Source of the DNA: JAGTVG01 sp965365275
GTDB taxonomy: Bacteria > Bacteroidota > Bacteroidia > Cytophagales > Cyclobacteriaceae
Length of the DNA stretch: 64,000 nucleotides
Direction of reading: 5' to 3'
Assembly (NCBI GenBank): GCA_965365275.1
Contig: CBDUBA010000003.1
Location: 53,202 to 117,201, forward strand
In this document: positions 27,991 through 37,070 of the stretch, piece by piece
Position numbering within the stretch: the stretch's first letter is position 1
Layout: each line of letters begins with the position of its first letter
The notes under the pieces: model-generated
Databases searched by the model: none
Seen by the model: only the letters and a program-made list of their open reading frames with translations
Told to the model about the DNA's origin: nothing
Program-made: the position numbers and the translations under genes

Positions 27991-29373
27991 CTAAAACCAT
28001 TTTTTGTGCTTTACGATCTCAGGATCAATATAAATGGCCCGGTATGAACTTTTATTGGATAAGGCATTCCATACAATTTTTCCAGTTTCGTCAATAACTG
28101 AAATTTGCATCTGCCTTTTCGGGCTGCTGATAAGTATATGATGATCACCTATATAGCGGGCACTTCCCATCCTGAACGTTTGATGGTCTTTGTCTAAGCG
28201 TATGTTTAAAACAGGTAGCCATAGCTTTGCTGATTCATCAAATTTCACTGATAAGATCCTGGAAAATCCTCTGTCATTCATTCCGTTGTCAAACATCATG
28301 AGGTGACCCTTCCGGTTGATATGAACATCGTGCTGATGAATAAAATCCAATTCGTTCACCGCCGAGGTAAAATCTGCGTGGATCCCGGTTTTCCATATCA
28401 CCTGGCCACTTTCACGGTCAATTTTCCATATCTGATTAAAATTCCTGAATGATAAAAGGATGTTGCCATCTGCATCCAGGTTAATTGTATTTGCATGACT
28501 CCAGTCATCCTTGAGATAATTTATGCTGTCATCTTCCAGCGGATCAGCATGATCAAAAATATTCCAGTCCCAGATCCTCTCACCTTCCGGTGAAAAAGCC
28601 ACAATCCCATCACCCACTACTGTATCTTTTTCCTGTCCTCCCCTGGAGGTTAGGTCAAGAACTTTGTAAGTGTACGTAAGCCCATAGGTGAGGCCTAAGG
28701 AATCCGTTAAGATATCATGATGCAATTTATTGATTCCATGGGACCTTGTATTAATATGGCCTTCCGTCTCACCAAATAGATTAAGGTATTCTATAGTGGA
28801 ACTATCTGTCAGTGTGAGGATCTTTTGGTCAGGAGAATAATTAAAAGCCCTGACTGTGGTACGATCGTACATGTGATACCATACTACCGTTGCCTGGTTA
28901 TCTATCATTAAAAGCGCACCCGGTTCAAAAAACGTCTTCAATAAGATATATCCGTCAAATGAATAGTTGTTTATCTTCAATTTCAGATCCGGTAAACCTG
29001 CCGGCAAGGCACCTGATTCAAACTGGCCCTTATCGCTTTGGATTATATCTTCGCCAATCTTTGCATGAACAACGTAAGTATATTCCGATTCCGGTTTTAA
29101 TCCGATAAGATAAAAGACCGCATGGTCTGTTTCTCCAAACATGGGAGTATACAGGCTGGTCGAATCTTCCGCACCAAAGTATTCAATAAATATATCCCCT
29201 GGCTTTTTCAGTTTAACATCCACCTGATATATAAGAGAATGGTTATCAACTAATTTCCCGGGGCCTATAACGATCTGATCCTTTGTATCAGGCAAACAGC
29301 CGTAAAGGAAAATGACAGCATAAATCGTTGCCATGCTTACCCATTTCACAGATTGAATAACTCTTTCTTTCAC
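27991..29373 (-). CDS. arylsulfotransferase-like lipoprotein, copy 1
   Basis: A 460-residue lipoprotein (lipobox FLYGC, Cys26) with an N-terminal fibronectin-like region (about 45-115) and a six-bladed propeller of the arylsulfotransferase (ASST) family. Known ASSTs use His, His, Arg and His to move sulfate between phenols without PAPS. Counterparts here are LHHDIL (217-222), DWSHAN with His293, SFRNFNQIW with Arg310, and FIHQHDVH with His346/348, followed by MMFDNG. Apart from the lipobox Cys there is no cysteine, so the disulfide needed by E. coli AssT is absent. It is a tandem paralog of the next gene, sharing WNIFDH, KDDWSHAN and FNQ(I/V)WK. The native substrate is unknown. Confidence 0.82.
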   Translation of the reverse strand: MKERVIQSVKWVSMATIYAVIFLYGCLPDTKDQIVIGPGKLVDNHSLIYQVDVKLKKPGDIFIEYFGAEDSTSLYTPMFGETDHAVFYLIGLKPESEYTYVVHAKIGEDIIQSDKGQFESGALPAGLPDLKLKINNYSFDGYILLKTFFEPGALLMIDNQATVVWYHMYDRTTVRAFNYSPDQKILTLTDSSTIEYLNLFGETEGHINTRSHGINKLHHDILTDSLGLTYGLTYTYKVLDLTSRGGQEKDTVVGDGIVAFSPEGERIWDWNIFDHADPLEDDSINYLKDDWSHANTINLDADGNILLSFRNFNQIWKIDRESGQVIWKTGIHADFTSAVNELDFIHQHDVHINRKGHLMMFDNGMNDRGFSRILSVKFDESAKLWLPVLNIRLDKDHQTFRMGSARYIGDHHILISSPKRQMQISVIDETGKIVWNALSNKSSYRAIYIDPEIVKHKKWF

Positions 29374-29426
29374 AGAGGATTATTAAATTTTAATATATAG
29401 ATAAATATCAATTCAAGGATAAATAT

Positions 29427-30779
29427 TTACTTTTCGACGGTATATAACCAATCCACTTTCCCGATATAGTTGGCGCGATAGACGGATTCTGAAAGTTTTA
29501 GGTGCCAGAGAATATTCCCCTCCAGATCAGATACAACAATGCTTTTTTTAATGGAGCTGCAAAATAATATTTTATCATCATCTATACGATATGCACTTCC
29601 CTGTTTAAAAGAGAATAAAGATTTAGGAAGAAATACATTGATCTCACCAGTCTGAACTTGTTTGGTTTCAGGATCAATGTTAAACGAAATCGCCCTCGAG
29701 GTCATCCGTCCTGGTCCACCGTTGTCAAAAAGCATTAGTTCTCCATATTCATTGATATGGGCTGTATGCTGTAAGTAGAAATATTGATCAGGCTGCATAT
29801 TTAAATCACCCCCCATTCCTAATTTCCATATTACTTCCCCTGAGCTGGAATGCACCTTCCATACCTGATTGAAATGCCTGAAAGATACCAGATAATGTCC
29901 ATCAACATCAATTCCGATGGAATTTGCATGGGACCAATCATCTTTCGATTTTATAATATCCGGATCCTTTAGCGGATCGACATGGTCAAATATATTCCAT
30001 GACCAAACTTTGTCCCCCGCGGGACTCATGACAATGATACCATCTCCTTTTATCGTGTCCGACGGGGATCCGTCTATCCTGGAAAGATCGAATATCTGAT
30101 TATTTCGTATCAATGAGATGATATTCCCTTTCGCGTCTTTTATTATCTCATGATGCAATAACTCATTAAAATCCGCTTCCCCGTATTCAAGGGTATAGAT
30201 GATATCGCCCGAAAGATTCATTTCATGAATGGCTTTGTCACTTTTCAGGGCCAGTATGGTTTGATCTTCCGTCCAGGAAAAAGGCCTGAACAGTGTTGTG
30301 TCAAATTCCTGGTACCATACGATTTTCCCACGGTTATTTATCATGATCTGCTGCCCGGGTGCCTGTACATTCCTGATTAAGATATTTCCTTCGAACACAT
30401 CTTGACCATCTTTTTCCAGCACCATTTGAGGGAGGAAGTCCGGGAGGCTATCTGTCATGAAAGTATATATCCTGGACCGGATAATTTCTTGCCCGGATTC
30501 CATGATAAACTGATGTTCATACCTGGTTTGAGGTTTCAGATGCAATAGGGTTATCCTGTGATCCGTTGCATCCGCTGAAGTATTGCTCAGGTAATGTTGA
30601 TCTTTGCCCGTCTCCCAGAATTCAACCCTTACAGAGGCACTCTTTTGGGTTGAAAATCTAAAATCAGCACGCAGAGCATTTGATAAATCTGATTCCAGGT
30701 CAATTATTTCATTGGATGGGCCACAACCAAAAATCAGTGATAATAGAATAATAAGAATATAATTTTTGATAAAGTCCAT
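29427..30779 (-). CDS. arylsulfotransferase-like lipoprotein, copy 2
   Basis: A 450-residue paralog of the neighbouring lipoprotein. The lipobox is LIFGC (Cys about 19). The same layout is seen: a beta-sandwich N terminus, then an ASST propeller with LLHHEIIKD, KDDWSHANSIGID, SFRHFNQVWK and LQHTAHINEYGELMLFDNG, so the His/His/Arg/His set is kept. It has only one cysteine besides the lipobox (ILFCSS). It is the first gene of the trio and lies after the terminator of the Sus operon, so it needs its own promoter, which I could not place. Confidence 0.82.
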   Translation of the reverse strand: MDFIKNYILIILLSLIFGCGPSNEIIDLESDLSNALRADFRFSTQKSASVRVEFWETGKDQHYLSNTSADATDHRITLLHLKPQTRYEHQFIMESGQEIIRSRIYTFMTDSLPDFLPQMVLEKDGQDVFEGNILIRNVQAPGQQIMINNRGKIVWYQEFDTTLFRPFSWTEDQTILALKSDKAIHEMNLSGDIIYTLEYGEADFNELLHHEIIKDAKGNIISLIRNNQIFDLSRIDGSPSDTIKGDGIIVMSPAGDKVWSWNIFDHVDPLKDPDIIKSKDDWSHANSIGIDVDGHYLVSFRHFNQVWKVHSSSGEVIWKLGMGGDLNMQPDQYFYLQHTAHINEYGELMLFDNGGPGRMTSRAISFNIDPETKQVQTGEINVFLPKSLFSFKQGSAYRIDDDKILFCSSIKKSIVVSDLEGNILWHLKLSESVYRANYIGKVDWLYTVEK

Positions 30780-30864
30780 GTTTTCATATTAATAAATAAC
30801 CATTGGCAAGGATATTCTATTTAATAAATTTTGATAATAATATGGTTTAAACAAAGAACTTATC

Positions 30865-30909
30865 AAAAAAAATCCCGCCTTGCTGCATTACACAGAACAA
30901 GGCGGGATT
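30865..30909 (-). terminator. terminator of the Sus operon
   Basis: The 12-base arms at 30871-30882 and 30898-30909 are perfect and GC-rich. On the minus strand a run of eight T residues follows. It lies 22 bases past the stop of the lipoprotein gene at 30931. Confidence 0.88.
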
Positions 30910-30930
30910 CAAATTATAATTCCTACTTAT

Positions 30931-31752
30931 TTATTGTGGCGTCAGAACTGTAGTTCCATAGTCACCATAAGTATTTTCCCATCTAATTGTAATGGTTCCG
31001 TCACCATTATTGGTTACATCAGAGGTTAAAGTATCACCCCATTGATCTGTTTTAGTATCAATAGAATAATTACCACATACATCTCTGAATGTACCGGCTT
31101 CTTTCGAACCGCCCCAGAACAGGTTATAGAATTCTCCGGAAATATCGTCGATTTCATATACCCCTTCCACGTCGGTAGCTGTAATGGTTACAACACCCAC
31201 GCCATCCCAGAATCCACCTGGTATGGTACCTCCGGGATAGTTACCGGCTCCGGTTGTAGAAGCGTCATACGTCCCGGCAATATCTGATGGACAAGAGAAT
31301 GCAATATTGGTTGTACTACCAATATTCATTACCCGGCCATCGGACAGGGTCATCGCATAACTTAGTACCCAATAATCACCAGCTGTAAGATCGTCTTCCG
31401 TAAGCACATTCCCATTTACGGGAACATCGGCAAACATCTGTTCACTTGTCTGGGTGAACTGGTCACCTGCTACATCTTGCGTCACAGGTTCAGAATCACC
31501 ATTTGATGTAAACAACTGCTTGGTAACATTTACAGCTGATATGGTCACACCTTCATTGGAAAAAGTATTCAGGTTAACTGTAACTGATTCAGTTACCTGA
31601 TAAAGGTAAGCCACATCTGTTTCCGGATACATGTTGGCACCTAATGCACCACCATTCTTGATATCGAATTGCTCAATATCTTCACATTGAGTAAATACCA
31701 TAAAAACCAATATGATACTTAACGGTAAACTGAGTATTTTATATTTCTTCAT
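30931..31752 (-). CDS. Sus-operon lipoprotein of unknown family
   Basis: A 273-residue lipoprotein (lipobox VFTQC, Cys about 23) that follows susD after 17 bases. The mature part is beta-rich, with a central LSDGRVMNIGSTTNIAF strand and a C-terminal domain rich in Gly, Thr and Asn. It sits where SusE-like or other surface glycan/peptide-binding lipoproteins usually lie, so a substrate-binding accessory role is inferred. I do not recognise a named family. Confidence 0.72.
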   Translation of the reverse strand: MKKYKILSLPLSIILVFMVFTQCEDIEQFDIKNGGALGANMYPETDVAYLYQVTESVTVNLNTFSNEGVTISAVNVTKQLFTSNGDSEPVTQDVAGDQFTQTSEQMFADVPVNGNVLTEDDLTAGDYWVLSYAMTLSDGRVMNIGSTTNIAFSCPSDIAGTYDASTTGAGNYPGGTIPGGFWDGVGVVTITATDVEGVYEIDDISGEFYNLFWGGSKEAGTFRDVCGNYSIDTKTDQWGDTLTSDVTNNGDGTITIRWENTYGDYGTTVLTPQ

Positions 31753-31769
31753 TTTCTCTCAATTTTAGG

Positions 31770-33194
31770 TTAATCGGCAAATGCCCACATGTCATCATCC
31801 AGTAATTCCCCACCTTGTCGGGCAATAGCTGCATCAACATTGGCAGTATTGGAGAATTTCTCATCATTCGGATAGATCCATCTTCTTGGGATCACACCAC
31901 TAGGATTCACACCATTGACACCATCCGGATTCGGTGTTAACGCAGGATATCCGGTCCTTCGGTAATCCGTCCAGATCTCAACCATACCCTGTCCGTAAAG
32001 GGCAACATATTTCTCTTCAATGATACGTTCAAGACGCTCTTCAGTGCTTGTCAATCCTTGCAGATTACCTCTTGCTGCCACATAAGCTGCATAATCAGCC
32101 TCTGCGATACCAATCTGGTTCATATTGGCGATAATGGCTTCCTGAAGTGCTAATTCTGCTCCGGCAACATTACCGTCTCCCATTAACAATGCCTCAGCTT
32201 CCAGCAATTTCTGTTCGGTATATGAAATGATTGGAAGTGGTGAGGTATAGGATGACCAGAACAAACCTTCCGGACTGGTATAGAAAAGCCAGTTGGTTCC
32301 ATCATAAGCCATGAAATAAGGAATTCTGGGATCACCATTATTTTCCATCCATTCATTGAATTGAGGAAGAATGGTCAGGGTATTTGGACGCTGTGCGCCA
32401 AACTGACCAAAAGGATTGGCATCATTCGCTCCCTGGCTACCAAATGAGGTAAACATGGATTCATCACCATTCCCTGAGTAGGCACTACCCAATACGCCCA
32501 GAGCCTTTGAATAAGCCTGGCCATCACGCTTTACCAGGTGCAAATAATACCTGGCTTTCAGCGCATTAGCTGTCTGGATCCAGGAAGCGGCATCACCACC
32601 GTAGATCAGGTCATCACTACCTGGTCCACCGGCGACAGCAGCCTTATTCAACTCCACGATCGCTTCATCCAGCAATTGTTGAATTGAACTGTAGCAACTT
32701 TCCTGTGTATCAAATTCAGGTTGGAAGAATTCCTCCCCCTCAGTTCCCTGAAATGCCTGTGAATACGGAACATCTCCCCAGCTCTGGGTAGCCATACCGA
32801 GGTTTACAGCCATCAGAATCTTACCAATTCCAACATAATAAGGTTGTTCTTCTTCTAAGGCCTGATTGATCAGCACATAAGACGATGACATGGCACCGGC
32901 TCCATACAAACCGAAAGACCATAGGTTATTAAATGTATTACTACTGAAAACGTAGTTCATCATCTCCTGTTGCTGTGCCTCATTACCGAAATAATGCTGC
33001 ATGATCAGTCCGACTGACCTGGCATTACTTGCGCCAACATTAAAGACTGTCTGTCCAATCGCATTGGGTAGCTGGTCTTTTAATTGTGCCGTAGCAATGC
33101 TGTTCGGATCAACATTAATATCACCAAATTCGCATGATGTGGTTACGAATATCCCCGCAACGAACATCAATATAAATAATTTAACTCTTTTCAT
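31770..33194 (-). CDS. SusD/RagB-like nutrient-binding lipoprotein
   Basis: A 474-residue surface lipoprotein (Cys about 21, VTTSCEFGDINVDPN) of the SusD-like_2 type. It has the NVDPN start, the QHYFG segment near 68 and helical TPR-like pairs (GIGKILMAVNLGMATQSWGD, TANALKARYYLHLV), ending in WTDYRRTGYP and PRRWIYPNDE near 415-450, all typical. It caps its SusC partner, encoded 29 bases upstream, and captures the ligand. The SusD-like_2 group is often linked to peptide or unknown substrates as much as to glycans, and no glycoside hydrolase is encoded nearby. Confidence 0.93.
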   Translation of the reverse strand: MKRVKLFILMFVAGIFVTTSCEFGDINVDPNSIATAQLKDQLPNAIGQTVFNVGASNARSVGLIMQHYFGNEAQQQEMMNYVFSSNTFNNLWSFGLYGAGAMSSSYVLINQALEEEQPYYVGIGKILMAVNLGMATQSWGDVPYSQAFQGTEGEEFFQPEFDTQESCYSSIQQLLDEAIVELNKAAVAGGPGSDDLIYGGDAASWIQTANALKARYYLHLVKRDGQAYSKALGVLGSAYSGNGDESMFTSFGSQGANDANPFGQFGAQRPNTLTILPQFNEWMENNGDPRIPYFMAYDGTNWLFYTSPEGLFWSSYTSPLPIISYTEQKLLEAEALLMGDGNVAGAELALQEAIIANMNQIGIAEADYAAYVAARGNLQGLTSTEERLERIIEEKYVALYGQGMVEIWTDYRRTGYPALTPNPDGVNGVNPSGVIPRRWIYPNDEKFSNTANVDAAIARQGGELLDDDMWAFAD

Positions 33195-33223
33195 TTTTTC
33201 AAAAATTTATCGGTTCAGTTAAA

Positions 33224-36200
33224 TTAGAATGTTATTTGAACATTCACGGCATAAGACTTCGTGTTCGGCATACCGAAATATTCCAGACCAAATCCATTGC
33301 TTGCACCAGTAAGGTTCGCCTCAGGATCTATACCTGAATAGGAGGTGCTCAACCAGAGGTTCCTGCCTGTTAATCCAACATTCAACCTCACGCTCTTGGT
33401 TAGTGATTCCGGGAAAGTATAGGAAAGTCCGATTTCCCTTAATCTTACCCAGCTTGCTTCTTCGATCTCATTCTCTGAGAAACCGAATCCATATCGAACC
33501 CATTTATAGGTTCCAAGACCATCCTCAGGGTTTGCAAAATCGACGGGTGTACTGTTCTGCTCCCAAACGGGGCTTTCGTCAGTTCCTGTGTTCACAACAC
33601 CGTCAAAGACATATCCTTTAACATTTCTGTCTTCAGCTGTTTCCTGCGTCATACCCCAGTAGGACATCACACCAGCAGTTCCGTTCCACATATCTCCACC
33701 TTGACGGAAGTCAAATAAGAAGGATAAATTGATCCCCCTCCAGCTGAAGGTATTTCGCATACCTAACAGGAAGTCCGGGTTAGGATCACCAATTGCGCCT
33801 GCATCCGCATCGGCTAATGGCCAACCATTTGAGCCAATAATAAGTCTTCCGGCGTTAGCACCTTCTTCAACCCTCTGATATCGGTTACCATAGATCACAC
33901 CATAAGGCTGACCGGCAATAACGCGTGAGGAAGTTGAAACAAATCCTGATAATCCAATACCACCTTCACCGATACTTGGATCAAGTTCATCCACCATAGT
34001 TTCATACTGTGTGAAATTCGCATTAAGATTCCAGTTAAAGTCTCCTGCCTGAATGATATCCGCATTGAGCATAACTTCCCATCCTTTATTTGTAATTTTC
34101 CCGGCGTTCTTTAGCACACTGGTAAATCCAGTGGTCGGTGCCAGGTCAACATTCAATACCTGTCCATTGGTTTCAGCTGAATAATAGGTTACATCAAAAC
34201 CGAGTCTTCCCTGGAAGAATTTGAATTCACCACCAAACTCGATGGTTGTAGTCAACTCAGCTTCCAATTCAGGGTTCCCAAGAGCAGATGCTCTTTCAAA
34301 TGCATTTAATCCGAATGCAGGGAAAGGTACACCATTGATAAATCCGTCACCACCTATGAAGGCAGAACCAAACGGAGTGGTTGTTGAATAGATCGGTGCA
34401 TCGTTACCCACCTGACCCCATGAAGCTCTCAACTTACCATATGAGAATATGGAATTGGTTGAAAGACCAAGGGTTTCAGTGAAGGTCCATGCCAGACTGG
34501 CTGCCGGGTAGAAGAACGAATTGTTTTCCTTTGGCAAGGCAGATGACCAGTCATTCCTGGCAGATAAATTCAGGAATAACATGTTTCTCCAGCCCAATCG
34601 TACGTCGGCGAAGACACCATAGATCTTGTATTCGTTGATGGTCTCCCCAGATGTAATGTTTGTGGCATTACTGATATGGTAGAATCCTTGTGCACCCAGG
34701 GTTGTTCCTGTAGTTGTACGTGAATTATACCTTGAATCAAAGGAGTTTGCGCCTAAGGTTGCATTTAAATTGAAATCCTGTGCAAAATCGGTGTTGAACA
34801 GGAACAACAAGTCCTGGTTCAGGTTCGTATTGACAATGTTTCGAATTTGAACCTGTCCTTCCGGTACACTTGCTGAATTGATATCAAAGGCTGCATTTCT
34901 GGCATCGCCATAAGTATCCAGACCTAATTTATAAGATATCGTCATCCATGGAAGCACCTTGTAAGTCAGGTTGAGGTTTCCAATGATCCTGTTTACCTGA
35001 TCTTCGAAAGGGTTACGTACAGCTGTCCAGAATGGAGAATCATAAATACCATGTCGATAACTTCTTTGAGTTCCGTCAGGCAATACAAACACAGATTCAT
35101 CATCTGCAGCTTTCCTACCGTCCGTGTATCCATTGGCCACATCAAAAGTTGGCGTGTTACGCATCAGGCCGAGCATCACACCGGAGATGTTGGATCCCCT
35201 TTGAATCCTCATACCACCTGAATTTACATAGTTCGCCTGGAAACCCAGATTGAACTTTTCTGTAAGATCGGCAGATATTTTACCCAGGACAGATATACGC
35301 TGCCAGTCGGCTTTCGGTACAATACCAGACTGATATAGATAACCTGCAGATACATAATAGTTTATCTGATCATTGCCACCGCTGATGGCCAGGTTGTTAT
35401 CAGTTGACCGGCCAGTAACGAAGAAATTATCGTTGTTGGCATAAGCCTGCGCAGGTCTTCCAATGCCTTCTCCACTAGGCACAAGGTATCCGTTTTTGTC
35501 ATAGAGGTACTCGCCTTCAGGTGAGAAATCACTTGCTGGCGGTGCCAGTGGACCATTAGGATCCGTTGCAAATTCCATGTCGGCAATAGCCGGTCCCCAT
35601 GAAAATCCTTCACCTGTACCAGGACCTCTCCAGGTAGGTACACCACCCAAAGGACGACCCTGAGTGTACAGTGTATTCATTTCAGGCAACTTATTCACCT
35701 GGCTAGCTACATAATTTGTTGAAAATGTAACTTTCGGTTTACCCCGTCCACCTTTCTTGGTCGTTACAATGATTGCACCGTTAGCAGCCCTGATACCGTA
35801 TAATACGGTGGCGGCAGGACCTTTCAGTACCGTCATTGAAGCAATATCATTTGGATTCAGGTCAATAGCCCTGTTTGACTGGTCAACCCCATCCACACCG
35901 TTTCCGATGTCTGAGTTGTCAATCGGCACACCATCCACTACGAATAGAGGACTGTTACCCAGAGAAACCGAGGTATTACCCCTGATCCTGATAGTGGCTG
36001 AGGCACCTGGTGAACCAGCTGACTGGTAAACCATAACACCTGCTGCTTTCTGATTCAATGCTGATACAAGGTTTGGCTCCAAGGAGTTCTGGATTTCCTC
36101 TGAATCGACACTTTGTACAGAGTAACCCAGTGACGCCACATCACTTTCCAAACCTACAGCAGTCACCACTACTTCACCCAGTTGTCTGATATCGGCCGTC

Positions 36201-36487
36201 ATGACCATATCAATAACTGTTTGTGATCCGATTCGTACTTCCTCAGTCGCAAGACCGATGAAAGAATAAACCATGACCCCTCCTTCCGCTGGAACATTCA
36301 ATTTGTAGTTCCCATCAATATCCGTAACGGTACCAATTGTAGTACCCTTAAGGATAACGTTCACTCCCGGTATCGGGGCTCCGGACTCCTCCGCAGTTAC
36401 CCTCCCGGAAATCGTCCTTTCCTGAGCCATTACGCTGGTCGCAAGAAAAGAACAAATTACCACACTCAATAGTAAAAATCTCTTCAT
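33224..36487 (-). CDS. SusC/RagA-family TonB-linked outer-membrane protein
   Basis: A 1087-residue outer-membrane transporter. After a signal peptide (ending VMAQ, about 22) there is a carboxypeptidase-regulatory-like domain (ISGRVTAEESGAPIPGVNV), a short TonB-box-like stretch (LGEVVVTAVG), the plug (ALNQKAAGVMVYQSAGSPG to DGVPIDNSDIG), and a long beta-barrel ending in Phe. This is the usual SusC order. It moves the ligand handed over by SusD using TonB energy. It is first in the operon, with a -7 box about 49 bases upstream. Confidence 0.95.
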   Translation of the reverse strand: MKRFLLLSVVICSFLATSVMAQERTISGRVTAEESGAPIPGVNVILKGTTIGTVTDIDGNYKLNVPAEGGVMVYSFIGLATEEVRIGSQTVIDMVMTADIRQLGEVVVTAVGLESDVASLGYSVQSVDSEEIQNSLEPNLVSALNQKAAGVMVYQSAGSPGASATIRIRGNTSVSLGNSPLFVVDGVPIDNSDIGNGVDGVDQSNRAIDLNPNDIASMTVLKGPAATVLYGIRAANGAIIVTTKKGGRGKPKVTFSTNYVASQVNKLPEMNTLYTQGRPLGGVPTWRGPGTGEGFSWGPAIADMEFATDPNGPLAPPASDFSPEGEYLYDKNGYLVPSGEGIGRPAQAYANNDNFFVTGRSTDNNLAISGGNDQINYYVSAGYLYQSGIVPKADWQRISVLGKISADLTEKFNLGFQANYVNSGGMRIQRGSNISGVMLGLMRNTPTFDVANGYTDGRKAADDESVFVLPDGTQRSYRHGIYDSPFWTAVRNPFEDQVNRIIGNLNLTYKVLPWMTISYKLGLDTYGDARNAAFDINSASVPEGQVQIRNIVNTNLNQDLLFLFNTDFAQDFNLNATLGANSFDSRYNSRTTTGTTLGAQGFYHISNATNITSGETINEYKIYGVFADVRLGWRNMLFLNLSARNDWSSALPKENNSFFYPAASLAWTFTETLGLSTNSIFSYGKLRASWGQVGNDAPIYSTTTPFGSAFIGGDGFINGVPFPAFGLNAFERASALGNPELEAELTTTIEFGGEFKFFQGRLGFDVTYYSAETNGQVLNVDLAPTTGFTSVLKNAGKITNKGWEVMLNADIIQAGDFNWNLNANFTQYETMVDELDPSIGEGGIGLSGFVSTSSRVIAGQPYGVIYGNRYQRVEEGANAGRLIIGSNGWPLADADAGAIGDPNPDFLLGMRNTFSWRGINLSFLFDFRQGGDMWNGTAGVMSYWGMTQETAEDRNVKGYVFDGVVNTGTDESPVWEQNSTPVDFANPEDGLGTYKWVRYGFGFSENEIEEASWVRLREIGLSYTFPESLTKSVRLNVGLTGRNLWLSTSYSGIDPEANLTGASNGFGLEYFGMPNTKSYAVNVQITF

Positions 36488-37070
36488 AACATAAAAGTTA
36501 AGGTTATTGAAAAAGATAATAATTTAATTTAGGCCCAAACTTAGAATAAAATATCCTTAAATAAAAAAGGCTAATATAAATTTTTCAATTTCTTGAGACA
36601 GGCGGAAGATTATTAAGAATTTCATTTTAATCCCCCAATATAGGGGAATATCCTTTTCATTTTTTCAAAAAAACAGAATATTATTTGTAAAATTTAATAT
36701 TCCTATGTTGTCAATAAGATAATTAAATCAATATTTTATTGCATTTTGCCTATAATTTTGCCGATTTTGCCTCTTTTAGTACATATTTTATTTTGAATTA
36801 AGGGGTAACACCTACGGATTTTAATAGGAAATGTTGCAAATAGGACTATTTTAAGTTGTTATTTCTGATTGTATATATTGCTTTTCTGCAGGTCGAATTC
36901 TTATTGTTTAATTGTGCAAAAATTCCAAAAATTAAACTTTCACTTTAGCCTGGTGATAGTAACATTTTATTAATGAATAGTTTATAAAAAATTTAGACTT
37001 AAAGGCAAGAGTTTCCTTCCCCGGGGAGGTCTGAAAAATAGGTATGGCTAATAAAATTATTTAATAGATC
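36488..37070. other. 583-base AT-rich gap upstream of susC
   Basis: No convincing gene is visible. The gap holds the likely susC promoter at its left end, a TCCCC/GGGGA inverted repeat near 36631-36647, and a CCTTCCCCGGGGAGG near-palindrome at 37015-37029. No sigma/anti-sigma pair or SusR-like regulator gene is present here. Confidence 0.5.
36536..36543 (-). promoter_or_regulatory. -7 box upstream of susC
   Basis: TAAGTTTG on the minus strand matches TAnnTTTG. It sits 49 bases before the ATG at 36487 and would give a leader of about 40 bases. No -33 element is visible. Confidence 0.35.

Noticed and set aside
36753..36760. TAATTTTG on the plus strand in the susC upstream gap
   Set aside because: No plus-strand gene follows and there is no -33 element at the right distance.
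37015..37029. CCCCGGGG near-palindrome as terminator of the PorE-like gene
   Set aside because: There is no loop space and no T tract.
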